NCBI RefSeq assembly: GCF_031348265.1
Contig: NZ_CP133771.1
Coordinates: forward strand, 7,378,001-7,442,000
DNA: 64,000 bases
Reading direction: 5' to 3'
Origin: Streptomyces collinus
GTDB lineage: Bacteria > Actinomycetota > Actinomycetes > Streptomycetales > Streptomycetaceae
Under the pieces are notes generated by a model that saw only the letters and a list, made by a program, of their open reading frames with translations, did no database searches and was not told the DNA's origin. Both the position numbers and the translations under genes were made by a program. Position 1 is the stretch's first letter, and every line of letters starts with the position of its first letter. Positions 9,592 through 17,635 of the stretch are shown here, in pieces.

Positions 9592-10521
9592 ATGACCGTA
9601 CTGATCCTCACGTCCAAGGAAGACGTCACCGCCGACATGGTGGTGACCAGGCTGCACGAGACGGCGGTGCCCGTCATGCGGCTCGACCCCGCCGACCTGC
9701 CGGACGACACCGTGCTGTCCGCGCACTACACCCACGGCGACTTCGAGGGCCTGCTGTCGGCGAACGGACATGTGGTCAGCATGCGCGGTCTGCGCTCCGT
9801 ATGGGTCCGCAGACCCGGGGAACCGGCCGCGCACGCCGCCGAGCCCTCGGCATGGCTGACGGCCGAGACCAGACAGGCACTGTTCGGCATGCTCTACTCG
9901 GCGTCCGCCCGGTGGATGAACCATCCCCGCGACGCCGACCGGGCCCGACTGAAGCCGTGGCAGTTGCGGGCCGCGCACCTCAGCGGCCTCGCCGTACCGC
10001 CGACCGTCGTCACCACCTTTCCGCGCCTGGCACGGCAGTTCGCCGAGGAGTACGGGGAGGTGGTGGTGAAGTCCGCCTCGGGGCCGCCACCCGGCGAACC
10101 GCTGGAGCTGCCGACCACCCTGATCGGGCCCGACTCGGACTTCTCGGGGGTCGCGGCCGGCCCCGCGCTGCTCCAGCGGTACGTGCCCAAGCGCGCCGAC
10201 GTCCGTCTGACCTGTGTCGGCAGCCGGGTGTTCGCCGCGCGCAAGACGGCCGAACCGCACCAGATCGACGGACGCTACGGCGACACCGAGCACACCTGGC
10301 AGCCGGTCGCGGCACCCGACCGGATCCGCAGGCCCGTGCACGACTACCTCGCCAGGGCCCAACTGGCGTACGCGGCATTCGACTTCGCCGAGGACGAGGA
10401 CGGCTTCTGGTGGTTCCTCGAGTGCAACCAGAGCGGCCAGTTCGGCTTCGTGGAACTGGAGACAGGGCAGCCCATCTCGGAGGCGGTGGCCCAGTGGCTG
10501 TCCCAGCCGGGAGGGCGCTGA
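9592..10521 (+). CDS. tgmB: ATP-grasp ribosomal peptide maturase
   Basis: 309 residues. The N-terminal pre-ATP-grasp domain carries the SVWVRRPGEP element (WxRRP) typical of graspetide ligases. The central part has MNHPRDADRARLKPWQL and VVVKSASG (nucleotide-binding Lys). The C-terminal ATP-grasp core shows LLQRYVPKRADVRLTCVG and WWFLECNQSGQFGFVE, the Glu/Asn magnesium site. Such enzymes activate precursor carboxylates as acyl phosphates and join them to Ser/Thr/Lys side chains. The gene is 14 bp behind its precursor. Related Streptomyces loci usually add a PIMT-like methyltransferase; none is adjacent here. Confidence 0.9.
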   Translation: MTVLILTSKEDVTADMVVTRLHETAVPVMRLDPADLPDDTVLSAHYTHGDFEGLLSANGHVVSMRGLRSVWVRRPGEPAAHAAEPSAWLTAETRQALFGMLYSASARWMNHPRDADRARLKPWQLRAAHLSGLAVPPTVVTTFPRLARQFAEEYGEVVVKSASGPPPGEPLELPTTLIGPDSDFSGVAAGPALLQRYVPKRADVRLTCVGSRVFAARKTAEPHQIDGRYGDTEHTWQPVAAPDRIRRPVHDYLARAQLAYAAFDFAEDEDGFWWFLECNQSGQFGFVELETGQPISEAVAQWLSQPGGR

Positions 10522-10539
10522 AGCACGGCCGGTCCGAGC

Positions 10540-11403
10540 TCAGAAGCCGTCCCGGTACTCCCGCAGCAACTCCTCCGTACGCTGCGCCGAACCCGCCCCG
10601 GCCGTCATGTGGTCCAGCACCTCGAGATGCGCGGAGACCTCCTTGCGGGAGTCCAGGTACAGCGCGCCGGTCAGATACTCGGTGAAGACCATGTCGGGCA
10701 GTTCCGGCTCGGCGAAGCGGAACAGCGAGAAGGGGGCGTACGTCCCCGGATGCGGGCCGTCGGCGAACTCGGCGATCTGGAGGGTGACCCGGTCGCGCGC
10801 GGCGTACTCCAGCAGCTTGTCCAGCTGGTCGCGCATCACCCGGCCGTCGACGCTCACCGGGCGGCGCAGCACCGTCTCGTCCATGATCACCCACAGGTGC
10901 GGGGGATCGGCGCGGTCCAGGAGCCGCTGCCGCTCCATCCGCAGCGACACATGCCGCTCCACGGCTTCCGGCCCGGCGTTCGCGATGGTCCCGGCCTGCA
11001 GCACGGCCCGCGCGTACCCCTCGGTCTGCAGCAGCCCCGGCACGAAGTGCGGCTCGTACGACCGGATGATCCGCGCGGCGCCCTCCAGGCTCACGTACAG
11101 GCTGAACCACTCCGGCAGCACGTCGTGGAACCGCTGCCACCAGCCCGGCCGGTTCGCCTCCTCGGCGAGGTCGACGAAGGCCGTCACCTCGTCCTCCGCC
11201 ACGCCGTACGCCGTCAGCAGGATCTGCACGTACGGGATCTTCAGCGCGACGTCGGCGGTCTCCATCCGGCGGACGGTCGCCGGGGCGACCCGCAGCACCT
11301 TGGCGGCCTCGTCACGACTGAGGCCCGCGGCCTCGCGCAGCTCTTGCAGCCGCTTGCCCAGGACCACCTGGCCCACGGTGGGTGCGGCCCGCCGTTCACT
11401 CAC
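10540..11403 (-). CDS. XRE-family regulator with DUF5753 domain
   Basis: 287 residues from GTG 11403, preceded by GGGAGG at the right distance; a longer frame to 11466 exists but lacks a site. The N-terminal helix-turn-helix is LGKRLQELREAAGLSRDEAAKVLRVAPATVRRMETAD, followed by the DUF5753 effector domain (RSYEPHFVPGLLQTEGYARAVL, LRMERQRLL). These proteins usually have a small DUF397 partner; none is adjacent. It is convergent with the maturase, 18 bp apart, and could regulate the RiPP pair. That link is by position only. Confidence 0.85.
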   Translation of the reverse strand: MSERRAAPTVGQVVLGKRLQELREAAGLSRDEAAKVLRVAPATVRRMETADVALKIPYVQILLTAYGVAEDEVTAFVDLAEEANRPGWWQRFHDVLPEWFSLYVSLEGAARIIRSYEPHFVPGLLQTEGYARAVLQAGTIANAGPEAVERHVSLRMERQRLLDRADPPHLWVIMDETVLRRPVSVDGRVMRDQLDKLLEYAARDRVTLQIAEFADGPHPGTYAPFSLFRFAEPELPDMVFTEYLTGALYLDSRKEVSAHLEVLDHMTAGAGSAQRTEELLREYRDGF

Positions 11404-11643
11404 GCCACGCCTCCCCAACGTGCCCAAGCCTGTGATCAGTCTGTCACGTCCGGGCGGCCCGATCACAGGGCTCGCACCGAGGAGATCGCCGGAAGCGGAG
11501 GAGAGGCAGGGGCATTACCCCGCGGGTAATCGACCGGACACCGCCGGACCGGGATCGTGAACGTACCGGTTCCCGGGCCGGCGCACTCCGGCCCGGGGCC
11601 CGGCCCAGCCGCCGCACCACAACCCGACGGAGGGTGATTCCCC

Positions 11644-12069
11644 ATGTCCGCGATCCAGCTCGCCGCGCTCGCCCGGACCGTGGAACCGCAGTCCATGCTG
11701 CGCCGCTTCCTCGCCCTGGACGCCGTCGTCACCGGCACCAACGCGCTCGCCTACCTGGCGTTCTCCGGCCCGCTGGGGCGGTTCCTCGGGGTCGACGCCA
11801 CGCTGCTGCTCGCCCTGGGCGCGTTCCTCGCCCTCTACTCGGCGGGCGTGGGCCTGCTGGCCGCCCGCAGGCGACCCCCGGCGCTCGGCGTGCGGGCCGT
11901 CGTCGAGGCCAACCTCGCCTGGTCGGCGGTGAGCCTCGCCGCCCTGGCCCTGTGGCTCACGCCGAGCACGCCGGGCGCCGTGTGGACGGTGCTCCAGGCC
12001 CTGGTCGTGGCCGGATTCGCCGTGCTCCAGCACCTGGCTCTGAGGGCCCGTCAGAGCAGCGAAGCCTGA
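11644..12069 (+). CDS. Small four-helix membrane protein
   Basis: 141 residues with four hydrophobic segments: around FLALDAVVTGTNALAYLAFSG, TLLLALGAFLALYSAGVGLL, EANLAWSAVSLAALALWL and VLQALVVAGFAVLQHLAL. No enzymatic motif is visible. A ribosome site (GGAGGG) precedes the ATG. It converges with and overlaps the MmyB-like regulator by 19 bp, an arrangement often seen for a regulator and its target. Function unknown. Confidence 0.7.
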   Translation: MSAIQLAALARTVEPQSMLRRFLALDAVVTGTNALAYLAFSGPLGRFLGVDATLLLALGAFLALYSAGVGLLAARRRPPALGVRAVVEANLAWSAVSLAALALWLTPSTPGAVWTVLQALVVAGFAVLQHLALRARQSSEA

Positions 12070-12857
12070 AGGTACTTGGCCGTCGCCGGGTCGGCCGGGA
12101 GCAGCGTCTCGATGGCCAGCTCGGCGACCGTCACGTCCATCGGCGTGTTGAACGTGGAGATCGAGGAGACGAACGACAGCGTCCGCCCCCCGTGCTCGAT
12201 CCGCAGCGGCAGCGCGAAGTACGGCACCGGCTCCGACGGCTCGTCCGCCGGATCCGCGTCGGGCACCGGATACGCCGCGACCTCCTCGTACAGCGCCCGC
12301 AGCGGCTCCGAGCGGTGCAGCGCGATCTGCCGCTCCATCTGCTCCAGCAGATGCCCCCGCCAGGCGCGCAGATTGCGGATGCGCGGCGCGAGTCCTTGCG
12401 GGTGCAGGGCCAGCCGCATCGCGTTCAGCGGCGGTTCGAGCAGGGCCTCGCCGACCCCGTCGACCAGCGTCATGACCCCCCGGTTGGCGGCCACCACGTT
12501 GTACAGCGCGTCCACCACCAGCGCCGGATACGGCTCGTAGCCGCCGATCAGCCGCTCGATGCCCTCCCGCAGCGCGCCCAGCGCCGGGTCGTCCAGCGGG
12601 GTCTCCGGGTAGCGCGGCGCGTAACCGGCCGCCAGGAGAAGCGCGTTGCGCTCCCGCACGGGGACGTCCAGATGCTCGGCCAGCCGCAGCACCATCTCCT
12701 CGCTGGGCCGGGAGCGGCCGGTCTCGACGAAGCTGATGTGCCGGGCCGAGGAGTCCGCGCGCAGGGCCAGCTCCAGCTGGCTGATGCGCCGCTGCTCCCG
12801 CCAGGCCCGCAGCAGGGGGCCCGCGCCCTTCTCGGCGATGGACGGGTGAGTGGTCAT
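12051..12857 (-). CDS. XRE regulator with MmyB-like ligand-binding domain
   Basis: 268 residues. The N-terminal helix-turn-helix is LLRAWREQRRISQLELALRADSSARHISFVETGRSRPS. The C-terminal half begins LLLAAGYAPRYPETPLDDPAL and contains GYEPYPALVVDALYNVVAANRG, the signature of the PAS-like MmyB domain that binds fatty-acid-like ligands in characterised relatives. The gene is divergent from the pterin dehydratase and convergent with the small membrane protein. No target is proven. Confidence 0.88.
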   Translation of the reverse strand: MTTHPSIAEKGAGPLLRAWREQRRISQLELALRADSSARHISFVETGRSRPSEEMVLRLAEHLDVPVRERNALLLAAGYAPRYPETPLDDPALGALREGIERLIGGYEPYPALVVDALYNVVAANRGVMTLVDGVGEALLEPPLNAMRLALHPQGLAPRIRNLRAWRGHLLEQMERQIALHRSEPLRALYEEVAAYPVPDADPADEPSEPVPYFALPLRIEHGGRTLSFVSSISTFNTPMDVTVAELAIETLLPADPATAKYLQASLL

Positions 12858-12974
12858 GCCGGGACCGTAGTCGAGAACCGGTCGTGCCGGACAGGCACAC
12901 CCCTCTGACCAGGGCCCCGGCCGCCCACCTGTGGCAGGCTGGGAGGATCAGCAGCCAGGGAAGGAGCGCGGCCC

Positions 12975-13280
12975 ATGCCCGTCGAACCGCTGTCGCAGAA
13001 GGAGATCGAGGACCGGCTGGCCGAGCTGCCGGGCTGGTCGCTCGACAGGGACCGTCTCATCCGCTCCTACCGGCTCGGCTCGCACTTCGCGGCGACGGCG
13101 ATGGTCGTGCACATCGCCCAGGTCCAGGAGGAGCTGAACCACCACTCCGACCTCACGCTCGGCTACAACACCGTCTCCCTGGCCTTGCACACGCACAGCG
13201 CGGGCGGTGCCGTGACCGACAAGGACTTCGAGCTCGCCCGCAGGGTGGAGGACCTGGCCCCCGGCCACGGTGCACACTGA
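12975..13280 (+). CDS. 4a-hydroxytetrahydrobiopterin dehydratase (PCD/DCoH)
   Basis: 101 residues, the normal size for this enzyme. The signature is clear: LPGWSLDRDRLIRSYRLGSHF, then the active-site block ELNHHSDLTLGYNTVSLALHTHSAGGAVTDKDF with the catalytic histidines. It dehydrates 4a-hydroxy-pterins formed by aromatic amino-acid hydroxylases, or may act in other pterin repair. No hydroxylase gene is nearby. Its stop lies inside the start region of the next methyltransferase. Confidence 0.93.
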   Translation: MPVEPLSQKEIEDRLAELPGWSLDRDRLIRSYRLGSHFAATAMVVHIAQVQEELNHHSDLTLGYNTVSLALHTHSAGGAVTDKDFELARRVEDLAPGHGAH

Positions 13281-14028
13281 CGGAGTGCTCGACTACGACA
13301 AGGAAGCGGAGCGGTACGACGCCTCGCGCGGCGGTGAGCCCCGGGCGGCGGCCGCCGCGGAAGCGGTGCTGAGCCTCATACCGCCGAACGCGCGCGGTCT
13401 GCTCGACGTCGCCTGCGGCACCGGCATCGTGACCCGCCGGCTCGCGGCCGCCCGCGACGGCCTGCGGGTGACCGGCGTCGACCTCGCCCCGGCGATGGCC
13501 CGGCAGGCCTCCACCCGGCTCCCCGGGGCGGTCGTGCGCGCCGACAGCCGCCGGCTGCCCTTCCGGGACGGGCAGTTCGACGCCGTGTGCAGCGTGTGGC
13601 TGCTGCATCTGGCCGCCGGGCCCGCCGAGGTGCGGGCCATCGTCGGCGAATGCGCCCGGGTGCTGCGGCCCGGCGGGGTCTACGTCACCACCGTCGACAA
13701 GGCCGCCTCCCACAACGTGGGCAGTGACATCGATGTCGTCCTGTCCTCCCGGCCGCCCAGCCCGGTCCGGGACGCGGCGGCGGACGTCATGTCCTGCGCC
13801 GCTGCCCACGGCCTGGCGCCGGCCGGGCAGGCCGGCTTCACCGGTTTCGGCCAGGGCCGCAGCCCCCGCCGCACGATCGCCGACCTGCGCCGGGGCTGGT
13901 TCGTCACCCTGCCCCCGGGCGACCCGCTCGCCGACGGATTCGCCACCCGTCTCGCGCACCTCCCCGACCAGGACCGGCCCCGCCCCGACCCGGTGTTCAG
14001 CCTGCGGTCGTTCCGGAAGGCCGGGTGA
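13270..14028 (+). CDS. Class I SAM-dependent methyltransferase
   Basis: 252 residues from GTG 13270, overlapping the pterin dehydratase by 11 bp. The Rossmann motifs are visible: GLLDVACGTGIVTRRLA (motif I), VTGVDLAPAMARQA (II), RLPFRDGQFDAVCSVWLLHL (IV) and VLRPGGVYVTTVDK (VI). Substrate unknown. It has no PIMT-like features, so it is not an obvious tailoring enzyme for the RiPP locus 3 kb away. Its 3' end overlaps the convergent hypothetical gene by 32 bp. Confidence 0.88.
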   Translation: MHTDGVLDYDKEAERYDASRGGEPRAAAAAEAVLSLIPPNARGLLDVACGTGIVTRRLAAARDGLRVTGVDLAPAMARQASTRLPGAVVRADSRRLPFRDGQFDAVCSVWLLHLAAGPAEVRAIVGECARVLRPGGVYVTTVDKAASHNVGSDIDVVLSSRPPSPVRDAAADVMSCAAAHGLAPAGQAGFTGFGQGRSPRRTIADLRRGWFVTLPPGDPLADGFATRLAHLPDQDRPRPDPVFSLRSFRKAG

Positions 14029-14644
14029 GCGGCAGGGCGAGGGCGCGGGCGAGGGCGGCCGTGACGGAGGCGGAGCGGCCGGGCAGGTACCGGGCCCCCC
14101 ACTCGGCCGCCGCCGCGAGAAAGCCCGTCAGGTCACGCTCCGCACCGCGGAGGAGGTCGTGCAGTTCGGTGACGGACAGCTCGATCACCGGACTGTCGCT
14201 CCGCTCGGCGTCGACGGTCAGCCGGACGGTGTCCCCGAGGCGCTCGGCGCACGGGTCCGGGTCGTGGCCGAAGGAGGCCCGGCCGCTGCCGTCGAGGACC
14301 TGGTGCCAGTCACGCCAGTCCTCCAGCCCGTTGCAGCAGCCCGGGGTGAACGTGGTGCCGTCGGAGCGGTCCGTGACCCGCATGCCGCCGGCGGCGAAGA
14401 GGGTGTCGAAGGTCAGCAGGCCGTGGAGGAAGGACCCGAGCGGGTCGGCGGGCCGTGGCGGGCGGTCGTCCAGCCCGGGGTCGATGTCGTTGCAGCGGGC
14501 GATGCACATCACCGCCGTCCCGACCTCGGCGGGGGACAGCCCGCCGTTGAGCGGCAGGTAGCCGAACGGCTCGGCCTCGGCGACAGGCCAGAGGCCGAAG
14601 CCGTCAGGGGCGCCGGTCTCCAGGACGGGCTGCATCACGATCAC
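13997..14644 (-). CDS. Conserved hypothetical protein
   Basis: 215 residues, soluble, no signal peptide or membrane segment. It has a Cys/Asp-containing middle part (MCIARCNDIDPG, TFTPGCCNGLEDWRDWHQVLDG) and a C-terminal helical region. Codon use and length support a real gene. I do not recognise a characterised family. It ends in the methyltransferase gene on the other strand. Confidence 0.7.
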   Translation of the reverse strand: MIVMQPVLETGAPDGFGLWPVAEAEPFGYLPLNGGLSPAEVGTAVMCIARCNDIDPGLDDRPPRPADPLGSFLHGLLTFDTLFAAGGMRVTDRSDGTTFTPGCCNGLEDWRDWHQVLDGSGRASFGHDPDPCAERLGDTVRLTVDAERSDSPVIELSVTELHDLLRGAERDLTGFLAAAAEWGARYLPGRSASVTAALARALALPLTRPSGTTAG

Positions 14645-14696
14645 TCGGGCAAGTGTTCCGTATCCCCTGCCCCTGTCGCCTCTCGATTTCCGCGCC

Positions 14697-14733
14697 GCCG
14701 GGGGCGCCCGCCGTGTCCGGCGCGCGCCCCGGC
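14697..14733 (-). terminator. Terminator downstream of the GH74 gene
   Basis: GCCGGGGGCGC (14697-14707) pairs with GCGCCCCGGC (14724-14733) with one bulged base and a 16-nt loop. It lies just 8 bp past the stop of the GH74 gene on the reverse strand. Confidence 0.6.
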
Positions 14734-14741
14734 AGCACCGC

Positions 14742-17396
14742 TCAGGCGACCGTGCAGTTCCGGTCCCCCAGAGTGAAGGCGGCCGGCTTGGTGTTCGTGC
14801 CCGACCAGTTCGCCGTGAAGCCGAAGCTCACCGACGAGCCCGCCGCCACGTTTCCGTTCCAGCCGATGTTCTTCGCCGTGACCGCAGCTCCCGACTGTGC
14901 CGCTTCGGCGTTCCACGCCTGCGTCAGCTTCTGGCCGTCGGGGAAGGTCCAGTTCAGGGACCAGCCGTTCCAGGCGCTCGTGCCGGTGTTGGCGAGCTGG
15001 ACGTCCGCCTGGAAGCCGCCCGTCCACTGGCTGGTGACCTTGTACGTCACCTTGCAGGCGCCCGTCGGTGCCGGGCCGGGGCCCGGTCCCGGGTCGGTCG
15101 TGCCGCCGCCGGAGCTGTCGCCGTAGACGACGCCCCGGCCGTTCGTGGAGACGTAGACACGGCCGTACACGCGCGGGTCGCCGGTGATCGCCGCGCCCGT
15201 CCAGCCCCACTGGTGGGCGTCGTCGTTGATGCGGGTCCAGCTCGCGCCCTTGTCGGTGGAACGGAAGATGCCGCGCACGCCGCCGATCTTCGCGCTGGTG
15301 TAGAGGGTCTGGTAGGAGGCGCCGGGTGCCGCCTTGCCGAAGCCGACGGTGTCGGCCTGCTCGACGCCCGGCAGCTTGGTGAAGCTCGCCCCGCCGTCCG
15401 TGGAGTGCCACAGACCGTAGGCGCCGTCCGCCGCGCCACCGGCCAGCCACACGTCGCCCTTCCCGCCCGGCAGCGCCTTGAAGCGGACACTGTCACCGCT
15501 CGGCAGGCCCGTCGCCGGTGATGCCTTGAAGGTCGCCCCGCCGTCCGTACTGACGTAGAACTTCCCGGACTTGAAGCCGTAGAAGGTCTTCGGATCGACG
15601 CGGTCCGCCTCGACGACCGCCCCGGCGGGGATCCCCTGGGAGGCCTGCCACGACGTGCCGAAGCCCGTCGCGTGGTGCACGCCGGCGCCCTCGGGGCTCC
15701 ACACGAACCGGCTGCCGTCGGCCGCCGCCGCGACCGTGCCGCCGCCGCTCACGCCCGAAGGGTCGGTCCCCGCGAACCAGTTGGCGCCGTTGTCCGTCGA
15801 GAACGCGATGTGCGGTCCCGAGTCCAGGTTGCCCGTCCGCACCACCGTGTCCGGCTTCGACTCGGCGAAGTCCAGGCTCGTGGTCGTCGTGAAGTTCGGC
15901 TGGGTGAACATCATCGACGGCACCTTCGTCAGGTCCGTGTGGCGGAACCCGCCGATGTCGCCGAGCGCGCTCAGCAGCGGGGCGCCGGACGGGGGAGAGG
16001 CCAGGTCGTTGACCGCCGTCTCCTCCAGGCCCCGGACCATCGGCTTGACGGTGAACTTGCCGCCGCCGTCCCAGTTCCCGAGGTTCTCCGTGCCGTAGAT
16101 CGTCGCCCCCGTCCCGTACATCATCCGGTTCGAGTCGAACGGGTCGATCTCCAGGGCCTCGGTCATCCACCCGAGCTTCGGCGTCTGCTCGGGCGGTTGC
16201 GGATTGGCGGCCCAGGTCAGCCACGGCGAGGACGAGACGTCCATCGTGTAGCGGTTCTCGCGGTTCGGGTACGACGTGTAGTCCCACGCCTTGGTCCAGG
16301 TCGCGCCGCTGTCCGTGGAGCGGAAGATCTGCGTGTCGGGCCACCAGGCGCTGTATGCGGTCGCCATGACCGTGCCCGGCTTCTGCCGGTCCACCGTCAG
16401 TCCGCTGAAGCCGTAGAAGGTGTCGGCCTCCGCCACCGGGCTGATGTTCGTCCAGGTCCCCGTGCCCGTCGCGTACCGCCACAGCCGGCCCTTGCCGCCG
16501 TCGTACGGGCCGCCCTTGTCGCTGTACGCGAGATAGAGGTAGCCGTTCTTCGCGTCCAGGACGCCCTTGTGCGCCAGCTGTCCGGTGGGCTGCCCGGCCA
16601 GCCGCTGCCAGGTCGCGCCCGCGTCCGTCGACCGGTACACCGCGTTGTCCTTGTCGGCGACCCCGACGTAGACCGTCTTCGTGGCGTTCCCGGCGGTGCC
16701 CGTGGACTCGTCGAAGGTGACCCAGACGATGCCCTGGTTGTCGGACGCGTAGCCGCTCGTGTCGCTCGGGTCCTGCGCGTAGTTGCCGACGTTGGGGAAG
16801 TTCGCCACCTGCGACCAGGTCGTGCCCGAGTCCGTCGACCGCCACAGCCCCTTGCCGCTGGGCGCGCCCAGATACAGCACGCTGTTGCGGTTCGGGTCGA
16901 CGGCCAGCCGCTCGCCCATGCCCCGCCCCGGCATGTTGCCGCCCAGCTTGAACGGCAGGTTCGTCTTCCGCCAGCTCGCGCCCCGGTCGGAGGAGCGCAT
17001 GACGGCGCCGTTCTTCGGGTCCCAGCTGTTCGTGTACGTCCCGACCGCCGCGTACACCCGGTTCGGATCGACGGAGTCGGTCGCGATGCTGACCACGCCC
17101 GTGTGCCCCCAGTCGTCCCACCCGACCGAGTCCAGCAGCGGCCTCCAGGTCTTGGAGGACTCCTGCCAGCGGTAGGCACCGCCGATGTCCGTGCGGGCGT
17201 AGGCCAGGTTCTTCTCGGAACGGTTGAAGACGATGCCGGGTACGAACCCGCCCCCGTCGATCCGGGCGTTCTGCCAGGTGTACGTGTCGGCGGCGAGCTT
17301 CGGCGCCGGGGGACCGGCGGCCAGGGCGGTGGGGGCGCCCGACAGCAGACCGGCCGCCAGCGCCAGCACGGCCGTGAGGATACGGGTTCTTCGCAC
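14742..17396 (-). CDS. Secreted xyloglucanase GH74 with C-terminal CBM2
   Basis: 884 residues from GTG 17396, behind GGAAGG. A signal peptide (MRRTRILTAVLALAAGLLSG, cut near APTALAA) precedes the double seven-bladed propeller of GH74. DIGGAYRW near the start contains the catalytic-type Asp, and Asp-box repeats recur (SSDRGASWRK, STDSGTTWSQ, STDAGATWQR, STDGGASFTK). A Gly/Pro/Thr linker leads to a CBM2 (CKVTYKVTSQWTGGFQADVQL to the final Cys). Known GH74 enzymes cut xyloglucan; the CBM2 anchors the enzyme to cellulose. The gene lies downstream of GH48 on the same strand with 240 bp between. No CebR box is seen directly before it. Confidence 0.93.
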   Translation of the reverse strand: MRRTRILTAVLALAAGLLSGAPTALAAGPPAPKLAADTYTWQNARIDGGGFVPGIVFNRSEKNLAYARTDIGGAYRWQESSKTWRPLLDSVGWDDWGHTGVVSIATDSVDPNRVYAAVGTYTNSWDPKNGAVMRSSDRGASWRKTNLPFKLGGNMPGRGMGERLAVDPNRNSVLYLGAPSGKGLWRSTDSGTTWSQVANFPNVGNYAQDPSDTSGYASDNQGIVWVTFDESTGTAGNATKTVYVGVADKDNAVYRSTDAGATWQRLAGQPTGQLAHKGVLDAKNGYLYLAYSDKGGPYDGGKGRLWRYATGTGTWTNISPVAEADTFYGFSGLTVDRQKPGTVMATAYSAWWPDTQIFRSTDSGATWTKAWDYTSYPNRENRYTMDVSSSPWLTWAANPQPPEQTPKLGWMTEALEIDPFDSNRMMYGTGATIYGTENLGNWDGGGKFTVKPMVRGLEETAVNDLASPPSGAPLLSALGDIGGFRHTDLTKVPSMMFTQPNFTTTTSLDFAESKPDTVVRTGNLDSGPHIAFSTDNGANWFAGTDPSGVSGGGTVAAAADGSRFVWSPEGAGVHHATGFGTSWQASQGIPAGAVVEADRVDPKTFYGFKSGKFYVSTDGGATFKASPATGLPSGDSVRFKALPGGKGDVWLAGGAADGAYGLWHSTDGGASFTKLPGVEQADTVGFGKAAPGASYQTLYTSAKIGGVRGIFRSTDKGASWTRINDDAHQWGWTGAAITGDPRVYGRVYVSTNGRGVVYGDSSGGGTTDPGPGPGPAPTGACKVTYKVTSQWTGGFQADVQLANTGTSAWNGWSLNWTFPDGQKLTQAWNAEAAQSGAAVTAKNIGWNGNVAAGSSVSFGFTANWSGTNTKPAAFTLGDRNCTVA

Positions 17397-17611
17397 GGTG
17401 GGGGTCCTTCCAGGTGGGGGACGTGCGAGGGCCGGGCGGTCCCCAGTGCGGGTGGGGACCGCCCGGCCGGTCGGCCTCGTCGTCAGGTGACGAGACCACG
17501 AACGCGGAGCTTCGGACGCACCTGTGTCTTGGGGGCGCGGGGCTGCATCGATATGCGGCTCCGCCGCGTGGGCGCGACCAGCCACATATGGCCCGCAGAC
17601 CAAACCCGCGC

Positions 17612-17635
17612 CCCCCGCGGAGCGCCCGGCGGGGG
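17612..17635 (-). terminator. Hairpin directly after the GH48 stop codon
   Basis: CCCCCGC (17612-17618) pairs with GCGGGGG (17629-17635), a 7-bp all-GC stem with a 10-nt loop, immediately downstream of the GH48 stop. It probably separates GH48 from GH74 transcription. The rest of the 240-bp gap (17397-17635) shows no gene. Confidence 0.55.

Noticed and set aside
13270..14028. Methyltransferase considered as the missing tailoring enzyme of the RiPP pair
   Set aside because: It is a class I methyltransferase without PIMT features, 3 kb away and coupled to a pterin dehydratase, with four other genes or regulators between.
17573..17600. Possible operator around CATATG upstream of GH74
   Set aside because: The inverted repeat around 17581-17592 has two mismatches and no similarity to known cellulase operators; too weak to report as a site.
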